56,625 bases of DNA, taken from assembly GCA_903828265.1 (NCBI GenBank), contig CAIKLL010000171.1, positions 1-56,625 on the forward strand, written 5' to 3'. Position 1 is the stretch's first letter; each line of letters opens with the position of its first letter. The position numbers and the translations under genes were made by a program. Shown one piece after another: positions 8,935 through 18,072 of the stretch. This DNA is from an uncultured Rickettsiales bacterium. GTDB lineage: Bacteria; Pseudomonadota; Alphaproteobacteria; Rickettsiales; Rickettsiaceae. The notes beneath the pieces are model-generated. The model saw nothing but the letters and a program-made list of their open reading frames with translations. It was not told where the DNA came from and ran no database searches.

Positions 8935-9564
8935 TTAGTTAATTAGTGATAATATTTCTTGGTGAATATCCTCTATTTCTTTATTCTCACAACTGATAGT
9001 TTTGATCCGATCTCTATACATACTTGCAATAATTTTAAACCTTTCATAAACTCCCTGGTGAAAGCTTATATTTTTCTCTTCAAACTTATTTATATCTCCT
9101 GTTTGGATGCTTCTCTTTATACCGATTTGTGGTTTTAAATCCATAAAAAATGTAATATCAGGCATAACAACCTTATGGTCATCACTTGCTCTCATTAATT
9201 TATTGTGAAGATCAAAGACGTCTTCTATTGTAAGATGGTCTCCTGCTTGATAAGAGGCAGTAGAATCAACAAATCTATCACAAATAACAGTATAGCCCTC
9301 CCGCAAAGCTGGTATGATCAAATTATTAATATGCTCATATCTAGCAGCCATAACCAACATCAGCTCAGAAACATTATACAAATGCTGATCTATCAGAAGA
9401 TTGCGAATTTGTTCAGCTTCTTTAGTACCCCCTACCTCACGTGTATGGATAACCTTAATATCTTTTGAAAGTAAATATTCATAAAGTTTCTTACTCTGGG
9501 TAGACTTACCACTTCCCTCCCCCCCTTCAAAACTAATAAATTTAGGGTTATCCCAATTTTTCAT
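8935..9564 (-). CDS. tmk: Thymidylate kinase
   Basis: Phosphorylates dTMP to dTDP in the cytosol for DNA precursor supply. The 209-residue protein shows the P-loop FEGGEGSGKSTQ near the N-terminus, the DR(Y/F) motif in CDRFVDSTASYQAGD, and a LID region before the C-terminal helices. Length is standard for bacterial TMK. Its start overlaps the end of zapE by 17 bases, so it is probably co-transcribed with it. It is essential in bacteria that lack alternatives. Confidence 0.96.
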   Translation of the reverse strand: MKNWDNPKFISFEGGEGSGKSTQSKKLYEYLLSKDIKVIHTREVGGTKEAEQIRNLLIDQHLYNVSELMLVMAARYEHINNLIIPALREGYTVICDRFVDSTASYQAGDHLTIEDVFDLHNKLMRASDDHKVVMPDITFFMDLKPQIGIKRSIQTGDINKFEEKNISFHQGVYERFKIIASMYRDRIKTISCENKEIEDIHQEILSLIN

Positions 9565-10603
9565 CGCTACTATTCATTTCATTTAACCTTGAAACAGCTC
9601 TTTGAAACTCTGCTAATCTTTTACCGGAGGTATATATTAAAGACGGCTCAGTTTCAAGTAAAGCAAATAATGCTACCTTATAAAAATAAGCATTATCAAT
9701 AAAATTAATAACTCGGATAATAATATTTGTTTCATCCTCAGATATTCGCCTTACACCTTCCAGCACTATGATTCCAAATCTCTGACAAAGTTTTACATAA
9801 TCTGCGTAGCCAAAATCCTGTATAAAGAGCTCATTAAAATTAGTAAATAGAATGTTTTGATGAGTATTAGCAAAAATAACTTCCCGGCCAAACACTTCAA
9901 ATTTACCTGGGTAAAGCTCTTCTTTAGAACACAAACTCTCCTTAATTCTACCAAAGGCAGTATTATTTTCGTCATTAATAGGAAAGAGTATTTTATTTTT
10001 AGCAGTTGCTATTTTTTCTAAACGATAATCTTTTTTGCTATCTAGATTCAAGACCAAAAAATCTTTGTTTATGTTTTCTATAAAGGGCAAAAACAATTCT
10101 CGTTGTAGACCATCTTTATATAAATCCTCCGGAGCTGCATTAGTAGTTAGGAAAATAAAAACCCCGTTTTGAGATAAAAACGAAAACAACCTCATTATAA
10201 GCATTGCATCCGTAATATCCTTTATCTCAAATTCATCTATACATAAAACCATGGCCTGGCTTGCAATTTCATCAGCAAGTTTTTGAACTATTCTATCCTC
10301 TCTGTTATTAGCCTGAAACTTATGCGCTTTTTGGTGTAGCTCCTGCATAAAATTTTGAAAATGAATAAACTTTTTCTTAACCAAAATCATTGCAAAAAAC
10401 ATTTGCATAAGCATTGTTTTCCCTCGCCCCACATCACCATAAAGATAAATTCCTCGAGGAGTTTTTGAGCTTTTGAATCTAGCTAGAATATGTTCTATAA
10501 AAGATCTTTTATTTATGGATTCAGCTAATTTTTTTAAATCTTCATATAGAAGTTGCTGTCTTTTGTCGAGAGTGACATTTGCAAAGCTGGAGTTAAGATC
10601 CAT
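9548..10603 (-). CDS. zapE: Cell division protein ZapE (AFG1-like ATPase)
   Basis: A 351-residue P-loop ATPase of the AFG1/ZapE family. Walker A is YLYGDVGRGKTMLM and Walker B is LCIDEFEIKDITDAMLI, both typical of this family, and the region FIFLTTNAAPEDLYKDGLQR matches sensor 1. ZapE in E. coli destabilises the Z-ring late in constriction; the mitochondrial homologue assists protein quality control. It lies one base after the hemY-like gene and overlaps tmk, which fits a compact operon running minus-strand. Confidence 0.93.
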   Translation of the reverse strand: MDLNSSFANVTLDKRQQLLYEDLKKLAESINKRSFIEHILARFKSSKTPRGIYLYGDVGRGKTMLMQMFFAMILVKKKFIHFQNFMQELHQKAHKFQANNREDRIVQKLADEIASQAMVLCIDEFEIKDITDAMLIMRLFSFLSQNGVFIFLTTNAAPEDLYKDGLQRELFLPFIENINKDFLVLNLDSKKDYRLEKIATAKNKILFPINDENNTAFGRIKESLCSKEELYPGKFEVFGREVIFANTHQNILFTNFNELFIQDFGYADYVKLCQRFGIIVLEGVRRISEDETNIIIRVINFIDNAYFYKVALFALLETEPSLIYTSGKRLAEFQRAVSRLNEMNSSDEKLG

Positions 10604-10604
10604 T

Positions 10605-11687
10605 TTAGCTTTTAGGATCGTAATTAATCAGCTTTGGCTCTCTTATTTCAGCAACTTTATCATACAAACCTAAATATGCAGCTATCGCTAGAAACAAAGC
10701 ATTATTCTCTGAAGGTTTAACCAAACCCGCCAAAGTCCCGTAAATTGCATTTACGGAACTTTTTGAGCATTTTATATACATCTGGGCAATTTCAAAACAT
10801 GGATTACTGACAAAAGCTGATTTAAGTATTTTAAGTAGCGATGCAGAATTATTAATGTTTACGTTTAATTCAGTATATAAATTTAATGAGTCTAAATAGT
10901 CTGGTTTCAGTTCTAAAGATGATTCTAAAAATTTTACCGCTTCATTATCATTACCTGCAGAAACAGCATCTTTAGCCGCTAAGTAATAATAACCTGAAAT
11001 TTCCTGGGAGTAATTCTCTAATAACTTCATATCAGCTCTTTGAAATTTAGAAATAACAAATATCATTTTGTTCCAGGCTGCAGTTTTTGCATAAATCCTG
11101 ATTAGCATAACCATAAGAGAGATATCGGTATCATTTTCATTGAAGGCCTTATTAGCATATTCTTCTGATTCTGTATACCGTCCATGGTCGAAAAAGATTT
11201 GAGCAAGCCTTTTAGCGGCATATATACTATAATACTTTTTACCTACTAAAGTACGAAGCCTTTGAATTTGCATATCAAAGCTACTGGTAGATTCTGCTAA
11301 AACCAGATCCCTAAATTCTATACAGTTTTCGTCTAAATCCGGTAAAATCTTATTTGTTAACTCTAAGGATTTCTGCCTATTTCCCATAATAAGTTCAGAG
11401 ATTATTTTTAATAAACGCTCATTAATTCTTTGTAGCTTCCTCTTATACCAGTTACGGCTTATGATAAATGGTAAATCAAATATGGAGAAGATAGTTTTTA
11501 GCACTATCATTAATAATAACTGTACAATTATAAAGAGGGCACTAAAAGTAAAGATAGTTGTCTGAATCTGATAATCTAAAACTGATATATTAACAGCTGA
11601 ATCAAATTCATTAATGGTATTAAAACCAAAGTAAAGAAGAAAGAAAATCGTACATAAAATCAGAAATCTAATCATGTTTTTACTCAA
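10605..11687 (-). CDS. HemY-like membrane protein with TPR repeats
   Basis: A 360-residue protein with two N-terminal transmembrane helices (about residues 5-22 and 45-70) and a long helical C-terminal half with TPR-like units, such as AAKRLAQIFFDHGRYTESEE and AGNDNEAVKFLESSLELKPD. This is the layout of the HemY N-terminal domain family, named for its place in hem operons and not the protoporphyrinogen oxidase of the same name. The position downstream of hemD and an intervening membrane protein is the usual hemD-hemX/mitofilin-hemY order and supports the call. Its biochemical function is not settled. Confidence 0.75.
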   Translation of the reverse strand: MSKNMIRFLILCTIFFLLYFGFNTINEFDSAVNISVLDYQIQTTIFTFSALFIIVQLLLMIVLKTIFSIFDLPFIISRNWYKRKLQRINERLLKIISELIMGNRQKSLELTNKILPDLDENCIEFRDLVLAESTSSFDMQIQRLRTLVGKKYYSIYAAKRLAQIFFDHGRYTESEEYANKAFNENDTDISLMVMLIRIYAKTAAWNKMIFVISKFQRADMKLLENYSQEISGYYYLAAKDAVSAGNDNEAVKFLESSLELKPDYLDSLNLYTELNVNINNSASLLKILKSAFVSNPCFEIAQMYIKCSKSSVNAIYGTLAGLVKPSENNALFLAIAAYLGLYDKVAEIREPKLINYDPKS

Positions 11688-11776
11688 ATAATTTATATCC
11701 TAAAGCTCAACTTTTTGATTGTTGATATAACCTATACATAAAATATCTTTATTATAGACAGCAATTTTTTTAATTG

Positions 11777-12565
11777 TTATTCCAAAAATTCCTGCTGTAA
11801 ATCAACAGAAAAAGCATACTCAATAAATGAACCAATTTTATTTTCAATTTTTGCTTTTAATTGTTTCCTTTCCTTATAAGAACTAGTTTCTTTTCTAATT
11901 TTTAAGAATTTACTAAAAATATCTGTATCAAATAATAAAACCTGCTCATAAGACGGAGCATTCTGTGCTAATATACTATCATAACGTTTACACAAAACCA
12001 TTACTTCTTCAAACTCTTTTGGAAGTTCAACCCGCATTATAATATCCAAATTTTCGGAATATGGTTGATCTTTATAAAATTTTTGCAGAAACTCATTAAC
12101 ATTGGCAAGATAAATTCGGTAATCATTTAAATCATTAATAAGATTAGCACTAGCAATTTCTTGACCCTTATCAGTAATAGTACCCTCTGTGTACTTATCA
12201 TACGGACTTAAATCATCAGTATCATCTGACACATCCGAATCTTCTTCATCCGAATCGGGTGCAAATCGAGGTAATTCTTGGCCATTTTTAAGAGAGTTTT
12301 CATTAATATTTTGAGCAGTTTCTTCATGGTGTAATTTTTGATTTCGGTTTTTATGAGAAGAGAATGGACTCAAACGATTAATAGTTCCAAGCCATAATTC
12401 CTTATAAGCAATAATAACATACAAAACTAACCCAAAAGCTATAAGAAAAGCAAAACCCATTACTTTAAAATTAGATTTTTTCCCACCTAATTTAGGTTTG
12501 ATATTTGCTCCTTGCTGCTCATCATTCCCGTTCTTTATCTTTTTGTTATTTTCTATTAAGGTCAT
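11777..12565 (-). CDS. Membrane protein in the hemX/mitofilin position
   Basis: A 262-residue protein with one transmembrane helix (about residues 37-53, MGFAFLIAFGLVLYVIIAY). Next come a hydrophilic stretch, an acidic patch (DSDEEDSDVSDDTDD, around residues 104-118), and a helical C-terminal part of about 125 residues. I do not recognise the sequence. The start overlaps the end of hemD by 20 bases and the hemY-like gene follows, so it occupies the place of HemX or a bacterial mitofilin homologue in other Proteobacteria. Helical C-terminus and single N-terminal anchor agree with that, but identity is inferred from context. Confidence 0.65.
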   Translation of the reverse strand: MTLIENNKKIKNGNDEQQGANIKPKLGGKKSNFKVMGFAFLIAFGLVLYVIIAYKELWLGTINRLSPFSSHKNRNQKLHHEETAQNINENSLKNGQELPRFAPDSDEEDSDVSDDTDDLSPYDKYTEGTITDKGQEIASANLINDLNDYRIYLANVNEFLQKFYKDQPYSENLDIIMRVELPKEFEEVMVLCKRYDSILAQNAPSYEQVLLFDTDIFSKFLKIRKETSSYKERKQLKAKIENKIGSFIEYAFSVDLQQEFLE

Positions 12566-13223
12566 AATTTTCTAATTTTTCTAGGATTTGATCTGCGTAA
12601 TTACAAGTCACAATTTGGTTAAAATAATCCGTTAGCAGCTTCTCCACCTTGGAACTTATAGCAATAATTACTGAATTTTCTATATATTTCAATAAATCAT
12701 TTATTAATATCAATTTTATGAGGGTTTTTGCACAATTTTCTGAATATAGCAGAATATAGTCCACGCCACTTTTTAATATTTGAATTTCATCATCCGATAA
12801 ATGGTCTTTATATTTAACCTTATAGACATTTATCATTTTAATACCAGGTGGCATCCTGGTACTAATCATATTACTGCAAAGATAAATAGCATGCTTATAA
12901 ATACTGCTAGGTAATTTATCGAGAAGCTCGCTGGCAGAGTAAGCTACATATTGAATATTATAACCTTTTTGTCTGGCCATTTCTGCACTGGTAGCCCCTA
13001 CTACCCAAACATTTTTTATACCTTCCTCAATAGGCAGAAGATTTGCAGCTCTTTTACTTGTAATTATTATATCAGTGAAATCCTCAAGAACTGTTATATT
13101 AAAAGGGAGGTTAACATGTTCAATTAAACTAAGGTCTACACAATTATAACCCTTTGGAACAAGAATATTCCTTAAATAGTTATTATCCTCTTCAGATCTT
13201 GTAAGTAATATTTTTTTTGCCAT
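12546..13223 (-). CDS. hemD: Uroporphyrinogen-III synthase
   Basis: Closes hydroxymethylbilane to uroporphyrinogen III, the branch point for haem. The 225-residue protein is divergent, as HemD usually is, but shows the pattern of the family: an N-terminal KKILLTRSEEDN strand, DIIITSKRAANLL, and VWVVGATSAEMARQKGYN, the last being the hallmark segment. A second half carries YILLYSENCAKTLI and VIIAISSKVEKLL, equivalent to the SPSGA and AIG-T elements. The position before the membrane protein and hemY-like gene supports it. Confidence 0.87.
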   Translation of the reverse strand: MAKKILLTRSEEDNNYLRNILVPKGYNCVDLSLIEHVNLPFNITVLEDFTDIIITSKRAANLLPIEEGIKNVWVVGATSAEMARQKGYNIQYVAYSASELLDKLPSSIYKHAIYLCSNMISTRMPPGIKMINVYKVKYKDHLSDDEIQILKSGVDYILLYSENCAKTLIKLILINDLLKYIENSVIIAISSKVEKLLTDYFNQIVTCNYADQILEKLENYDLNRK

Positions 13224-13306
13224 GCTATTTTAATATAATTCTACTAATAGTTAATGCTATCACGTAAGGTTCACGTGTCAACAATACAAAGCACATGGCC
13301 ACTCAG

Positions 13307-14653
13307 TTATTTCTTTGTACTATAAGGGTTATTAGTTTTAGAAAAATATATTCTTATCGGCACACCGGGCATGGAAAAATTTTCGCGCAATGAGTTAAGT
13401 AAATATTTTGTATAAGCTTCGGTAATACTAGCCGGATCATTTGAAAAAAATTTAAAAGTAGGAGGACGTGTTTTAATCTGTGTAACATATTTTAGTCTAA
13501 CTCTTCTTCCCAATTTTTTCTGAAGAGGTAACTGATGAGCTTGGGTAGCAAAAGCAAGCCACTCATTAAGTCTACTTGTCGGTATTTTTTTATTCCATAA
13601 ATCATACATTTCTACAGCTCTATCTAGCACTTCATTTATTTTATACTGATTTATTGCTGAAATAAAAACCACCGGAATGCCTTTTACTTGTGGAAGAAAT
13701 TTCTCCAGTTTATGAGTAAATTCTTCTTCATAACTTCGCCTTAGTTTTATTAGATCCCATTTATTGACTGCAATTACTAGACTTCTACCCTCTTCAATTA
13801 CATAATTAGCAATAGATAAATCTTGTTGTTCTAAAGCAATTGTTGCATCAAGCATTAAAATAACAGTATTGGCAAATTTTATACTACCTATCGTATCACC
13901 GGTAGATAATTTTTCTAAACTCTTGGTAACGTTCGCTTTCTTCCTAAGACCTGCTGTATCTATAAGCTTTAAATTATGATTCTTATAGTTCCACTCTATT
14001 TCTATGGATTCTCTAGTAATGCCTGCTTCGGGACCAGTTATTAATCTTTCTTCTCCTAAAATGGCATTAATAAAAGTTGATTTTCCAGCATTTGGTCTGC
14101 CTACTACAACTATCTGAACTGAATTAGAAGTGTGTGGATTAGAAATCTTTATAGCATCTTCCGTATTTATTTTAGCAGCAATCGCGTCATATAAATCTGC
14201 AAGACCTTGACCATGTTCAGCAGATATCGGAACTGGCGTACCAAAACCGAGCCTATAAAATTCTTTATCATGATTGAATTTTTTTTCTGACTTATTAGCT
14301 ATAACTATATAATTTTTAGTATATTTTCTAATAAAATTAGCAAAAAATTTGTCCGCAGGGGTTATTCCAGATATATTATCCACTATCAAGCACACTAGAT
14401 CCGCCTCAGTTATAGCTTGCATAGTTTGTTTCATCATTCGATGTTCTAACAAACCTTCTTCTGATTCTTCAAGACCCGGAGTATCAACTATCCTAAATAC
14501 CATCGGCCCGATCTTGGCATCTGCATATTTTCTATCACGGGTTACGCCTGGAAGATCATGAACTATTGCTTTTTTTCTAATACTGAGCCTATTAAATAAG
14601 GTAGACTTCCCAACATTTGGCCTTCCAACCAGAGCGACTAATTTTTTATCCAT
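13307..14653 (-). CDS. der: GTPase Der (EngA), ribosome assembly
   Basis: A 448-residue protein with two tandem GTPase domains and a KH-like C-terminal domain, needed for 50S subunit maturation. The first P-loop is GRPNVGKST at about residue 10 with DTPG as G3; the second is GRPNAGKST at about residue 185, with DTAG and NKWD. The KH-like domain begins near DLWNKKIPTSRLNEW and carries RRVRLKYVTQIKTRPPTF. Length is standard. It begins the minus-strand run that continues into hemD after 83 bases. Confidence 0.97.
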   Translation of the reverse strand: MDKKLVALVGRPNVGKSTLFNRLSIRKKAIVHDLPGVTRDRKYADAKIGPMVFRIVDTPGLEESEEGLLEHRMMKQTMQAITEADLVCLIVDNISGITPADKFFANFIRKYTKNYIVIANKSEKKFNHDKEFYRLGFGTPVPISAEHGQGLADLYDAIAAKINTEDAIKISNPHTSNSVQIVVVGRPNAGKSTFINAILGEERLITGPEAGITRESIEIEWNYKNHNLKLIDTAGLRKKANVTKSLEKLSTGDTIGSIKFANTVILMLDATIALEQQDLSIANYVIEEGRSLVIAVNKWDLIKLRRSYEEEFTHKLEKFLPQVKGIPVVFISAINQYKINEVLDRAVEMYDLWNKKIPTSRLNEWLAFATQAHQLPLQKKLGRRVRLKYVTQIKTRPPTFKFFSNDPASITEAYTKYLLNSLRENFSMPGVPIRIYFSKTNNPYSTKK

Positions 14654-14706
14654 AATTTTATAAAGAACGCTATTCTATATCGTTTTAAAAAACGATTTTA
14701 TATCAC

Positions 14707-15198
14707 TTAATTATTGTTCCGTGCTTTATGATTATGCCCTCTATTTTTTGGAGCAAAATTTTTATGAAAAACTTTACTTTTAGGTTCTTTACTGGTTTGT
14801 AAGAAAGATATAACACCAATCATACCAAAAGCAGATAAAGAAAAAACAGATGCTGTCACATAATAACCTCCAAACGATAAAATTAGAGCTGTTAGGGCAA
14901 TAATCCCTACCAACGCAACTCCACATATCTTCCCGAATTTTACTGCTTTATCGTATTTTTCTACATTAAGAAGTTCCAGAGAGTGACGATAATTCTGCTC
15001 TTTTTGAGCCATATCAATAATTTTTTTTATAGTTCCGGGACTAATTTCTTCGTATGCAGCCATAACATCTAATAGCGGCATCACATGTTTGTACTGGTTA
15101 CTGCTATTTCCAGCTAAACTAGCAGGCTTATTAAATAATGCCTTACCGTAGCCTTTGTTCAGACCGTTAGCATCAAAAAATTTTTTAGTTTCCTTCAT
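14707..15198 (-). CDS. DUF2335 predicted membrane protein
   Basis: A 163-residue protein. YEEISPGTIKKIIDMAQKEQ followed by NYRHSLE is the signature of DUF2335 (Y-E-x-I-x-P-G ... E-Q-x-x-R-H-x-x-E). Two transmembrane helices follow (about residues 90-108 and 111-130), then a basic tail ending KNRGHNHKARNNN. Function unknown; the family is common in alphaproteobacteria and prophages, and here the gene lies directly downstream of GTA-type tail genes, separated by about 150 bases. Whether it belongs to that module is not clear. Confidence 0.78.
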   Translation of the reverse strand: MKETKKFFDANGLNKGYGKALFNKPASLAGNSSNQYKHVMPLLDVMAAYEEISPGTIKKIIDMAQKEQNYRHSLELLNVEKYDKAVKFGKICGVALVGIIALTALILSFGGYYVTASVFSLSAFGMIGVISFLQTSKEPKSKVFHKNFAPKNRGHNHKARNNN

Positions 15199-15350
15199 GG
15201 TTATTTCTTAAGCTTTTGTAAGCAATATTAATATAATCTTCAACTTTAAAAACATAAGTAACGATATCTCTAGGTTTTGAGACTGCTAATTTAGAAGATC
15301 CAAATTTAAAAACGCTAAAAAACCCCAAAAAAAAGTACCTTATTGCCTGT

Positions 15351-16172
15351 TTATAATGCATTATTCTTTAAAAAACTATGTTTAGTTATTGTTGGTTCCC
15401 CCCTGAAATTTACTGCATTATTAAACTTATTGCAACAAGTTCTAAAATTTTTATCACAAGTTGGTACTAAGCTTACTTCTTTATGTTTTAATAAATCCTC
15501 ATAAACTTCTTCCTCTAATATAATTTGGTTATTATAATGTGCAATTATTCTGAAGCTAATATTTTCTCCGAGTGAAGTAAGAAAGGAAGCACGCCCCAGA
15601 TTATAATACCCGCTATTTAATTCCATATCTGATACACTAATAATGCGAGATTTAATAGATTGAATGCTGTATAACTTCCTATATCTGCTAGTATCAATCG
15701 CGCATTTACTATCACCAAAATTTGCTCTACATGTTTTACTATAGAGCAAAAGTAATGATTGATTATATTTAGTTGTTTCCGGTTCGCATTTTAAAGTAAA
15801 ATCTAAATCATTTTTTATAAATTCTGTAATGAAATAAGTTACTAATGGGAATAGGACTTTATCATAATAATAGGAGATTTTTATTTTACACCCTGCCAAA
15901 TTCATTTTTTTATCAATGCCGTTAGTTTCAAAAATTCCTGCTAAATTAATAATGTTTTCAGCAGAATCATTAAATTCCCCTTTAGTTAAGATGATTGATG
16001 AAAATGGTAAAAATTTTTCATTATTTGCTACAATTTCTTGGCCTGAAGAATTTAATTTTAAAACCGCTCCTGAAAATAAATATATTTCATATAAATAGGT
16101 AAAACTAATCTCATATCTAGAATTTATCAATCTTTCATGCTTACCGGAAAAGTTATAATCATTTCCTCTCAT
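15351..16172 (-). CDS. GTA/phage tail protein, DUF2163 (GTA gp13-like)
   Basis: A 273-residue protein. The order of motifs fits DUF2163, the product of RcGTA g13: a central CRANFGDSKCAIDTSRYR, and near the C-terminus a Cys-rich CDKNFRTCCNKFNNAVNF followed by RGEPTI, the F-x-G-x-P ending of the family. The paired cysteines resemble a metal or disulfide knob. It overlaps the DUF2460 gene by four bases (ATGA-type junction), so they are translated together. The usual next gene, the NlpC/P60 peptidase g14, is missing downstream. Confidence 0.85.
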   Translation of the reverse strand: MRGNDYNFSGKHERLINSRYEISFTYLYEIYLFSGAVLKLNSSGQEIVANNEKFLPFSSIILTKGEFNDSAENIINLAGIFETNGIDKKMNLAGCKIKISYYYDKVLFPLVTYFITEFIKNDLDFTLKCEPETTKYNQSLLLLYSKTCRANFGDSKCAIDTSRYRKLYSIQSIKSRIISVSDMELNSGYYNLGRASFLTSLGENISFRIIAHYNNQIILEEEVYEDLLKHKEVSLVPTCDKNFRTCCNKFNNAVNFRGEPTITKHSFLKNNAL

Positions 16173-16765
16173 TCAATCACCTCTATTAGAGAAAGGTTCA
16201 ATATTTCTATAGTTCCATCTGATTTTGGTTGGTAATCAAAACTATCTTCGGCGAACCTCACAACCAAATAGAACTCAAAACTAGCATATAAAGCCCTATC
16301 CTTTACCAGAGGATCAGAAAGCGTCACTACTCCATTGTTTTGATTAAGTTGGTATTCTTGAATTTCATCTTCTCCTGTATATAGTTTTAAGCTATCCCTT
16401 TTAATTTTAGTAATTTTTCTAATATATGGATATTTATCGTCCTGATAAGTTTTACAAAGCTGAAAATCCTTCTTAACCCCATCACTTACCCCAAGTGCTT
16501 GCTTTTGAACTGAAAAATCAGCAAAATCCCTTAATAAGAAAGCAAATCGGCTTCCTCTACGTGCTTTAAAGAAATTGTTAAACATCCAAAATTCATTTTG
16601 GGATAAAAAACAATCTTTTAAGAGATATAGGCCTCTATGGTAGCCGTGATCAAGATTTCTAATTTCTCTACCGGAGGCACAAACAATTTTTGAAGTAGAA
16701 AATAACGACCTACCTACTAGAAATATCTCGCAGCACGATGGAAATAAAACTTCATGAAAACTCAT
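16169..16765 (-). CDS. GTA/phage tail protein, DUF2460 (GTA gp12-like)
   Basis: A 198-residue distal tail protein of the RcGTA g12 type. It opens with FHEVLFPSCCEIFLVGRSLF, followed by ASGREIRNLDHGYHRGLY, both matching the DUF2460 N-terminal pattern (F-x-E-V-x-F-P and G-x-E-x-R-N). It continues FKARRGSRFAFLLRDFADFS, the R-G-x-x-x-x-F-x-F-x-D-x-D element. In phage T5-like terms it corresponds to a distal tail hub. It overlaps its neighbours on both sides by four bases. It follows directly on the DUF3168 gene, so the tail tube and tape measure genes normally between them are absent. Confidence 0.87.
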   Translation of the reverse strand: MSFHEVLFPSCCEIFLVGRSLFSTSKIVCASGREIRNLDHGYHRGLYLLKDCFLSQNEFWMFNNFFKARRGSRFAFLLRDFADFSVQKQALGVSDGVKKDFQLCKTYQDDKYPYIRKITKIKRDSLKLYTGEDEIQEYQLNQNNGVVTLSDPLVKDRALYASFEFYLVVRFAEDSFDYQPKSDGTIEILNLSLIEVIE

Positions 16766-17169
16766 TCTATTACTTCTCTTTTTATCATCGTTTTATAGAG
16801 CATAGTTAGCTTATTATGGACAAGGTCTCGGGCCTCGCTAAAGAAAAGCTGATTTAATTTTATACCCGCAACTATGTAACTTGGAATTTTAAGTTTTTCT
16901 GGCACAAGAAGCTGCTCAACCAGTTTACTGATATTAATCAAGCTCTTTTTATTTTGCTCTCTTGCAAAAATACAAATTTCAAATTCTAATAAATATATAA
17001 ATTGTGAGGCTCTTGAATAATTTTCGAGCTTTACGAGATTAATCGAAATAAAAGGATAATTACCATCCTCTATAACGGATATATACACTTGATTTACATG
17101 TTCCCTAACCAAAGTTTCTAGAGTATTGAGGATCTTTAGCTGAAATATATGAATAAAATCTAATGACAT
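16762..17169 (-). CDS. DUF3168-like tail completion protein (GTA gp8-like)
   Basis: A 135-residue protein at the place of RcGTA g8, a tail terminator. The N-terminal helix is followed by QVYISVIEDGNYPFISINLV, resembling the DUF3168 pattern with P-x-I at its centre, then a strand pair with LLEFEICIFARE and a helix with NISKLVEQLL. Sequence similarity alone is weak; gene order between head closure and DUF2460 carries much of the weight. It is coupled to the DUF2460 gene by a four-base overlap. Confidence 0.68.
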   Translation of the reverse strand: MSLDFIHIFQLKILNTLETLVREHVNQVYISVIEDGNYPFISINLVKLENYSRASQFIYLLEFEICIFAREQNKKSLINISKLVEQLLVPEKLKIPSYIVAGIKLNQLFFSEARDLVHNKLTMLYKTMIKREVIE

Positions 17170-17178
17170 TTGCCCTCT

Positions 17179-17520
17179 TTATAAAATTTCAAGAGCTATA
17201 ATATTTAGAAACCTGTTTTTTTCGCCAATATTAATTATACGTTTAATCGAGTATAACTTAAGGCGAAAAGAGATTCGCAAAGCCTTGGTTAAACCATCCA
17301 TATATCTAATTTTAAATAAATAATACTCTTCAGTAATTAAATTACCGAAATTCAATCCTTCAATTAACATATATTTACAGTCACTAAGGGGTATAATCTC
17401 GGCAAAACAATTGTATTTTTCTTGCCAGACCGGATCAGCAGAAGAGGACTCCGCAACATTTTCCAGAAAATTAATATTATGGGCTAATTTAGCTATGAAT
17501 GTTTTCTTATTCTTGGTCAT
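17179..17520 (-). CDS. Head-tail adaptor / head closure protein (GTA gp7-like)
   Basis: A 113-residue protein of the SPP1 gp16-type head closure family. Visible are the core WQEKYNCFAEIIPL, the strand FKIRYMDGLTKALRISFRL (R-Y-x-D-G-L at the family position) and the terminal RFLNIIALEIL, matching the L-x-I-x-A-x-E ending. It would join the connector to the tail. It lies 14 bases after the connector gene and 9 before the DUF3168 gene. Confidence 0.78.
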   Translation of the reverse strand: MTKNKKTFIAKLAHNINFLENVAESSSADPVWQEKYNCFAEIIPLSDCKYMLIEGLNFGNLITEEYYLFKIRYMDGLTKALRISFRLKLYSIKRIINIGEKNRFLNIIALEIL

Positions 17521-17534
17521 ATAAAGCTAAGTAT

Positions 17535-18062
17535 TTAAATTTTAAGAGACCGGTACGGCATATATATATTTTTTATTTCTGACGAAATATTTGCTGAATT
17601 CTCACCAAAATCATACATCATACCTATATGGGTTAGAACTCCCTGTAGGATGGGCTGAGGAATTTTATCCCCAAGCCCTGCTTCGTAACTTATTTCAAGT
17701 TTCTGATGTAGATATTTCTGATTAAATAATACTCTCTGCTTATTATCTTCAAGGTAGCCAAAATCTTCGGTAATATCTTTTTTATCTTCTCCATTAAAAA
17801 GGAAAACCTTTGTTAATGAGGCAACCGGTATATATTTTAGTCTTAAATAGGTAGGAGTTTTATCTATTAAACAGGTAACTTTTTTTATACAAAAACTGAG
17901 GGCTAGAAACTGCTCAGCTGTAATTACTGCTGAGCTAATAAGGTTAGTAATTAATTTATCGTCGTTTGTATGAGAAACCCGTAAATAATTTTTTACTTCT
18001 CCAAGAGACCATACTTCTCTTTCTTCAACTGATAAAATTGTATAACTGACGTTATTTTGCAT
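17535..18062 (-). CDS. Head-tail connector protein (GTA gp6-like)
   Basis: A protein of about 175 residues of the HK97 gp6/YqbG connector family. The typical N-terminus is LGEVKNYLRVSHTNDDKLI followed by TNLISSAVITAEQFLALSF, a helix pair with the L-R-x-x-x-x-D-D-x-L motif. The middle is a beta-strand part around KYIPVASLTKVFLFNGED, and YEAGLGDKIPQPILQGVLTH precedes the last helix. I prefer the ATG at 18062; an upstream in-frame start at 18092 would overlap the capsid gene by 20 bases. Confidence 0.83.
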   Translation of the reverse strand: MQNNVSYTILSVEEREVWSLGEVKNYLRVSHTNDDKLITNLISSAVITAEQFLALSFCIKKVTCLIDKTPTYLRLKYIPVASLTKVFLFNGEDKKDITEDFGYLEDNKQRVLFNQKYLHQKLEISYEAGLGDKIPQPILQGVLTHIGMMYDFGENSANISSEIKNIYMPYRSLKI

Positions 18063-18072
18063 AAAAAATGTT

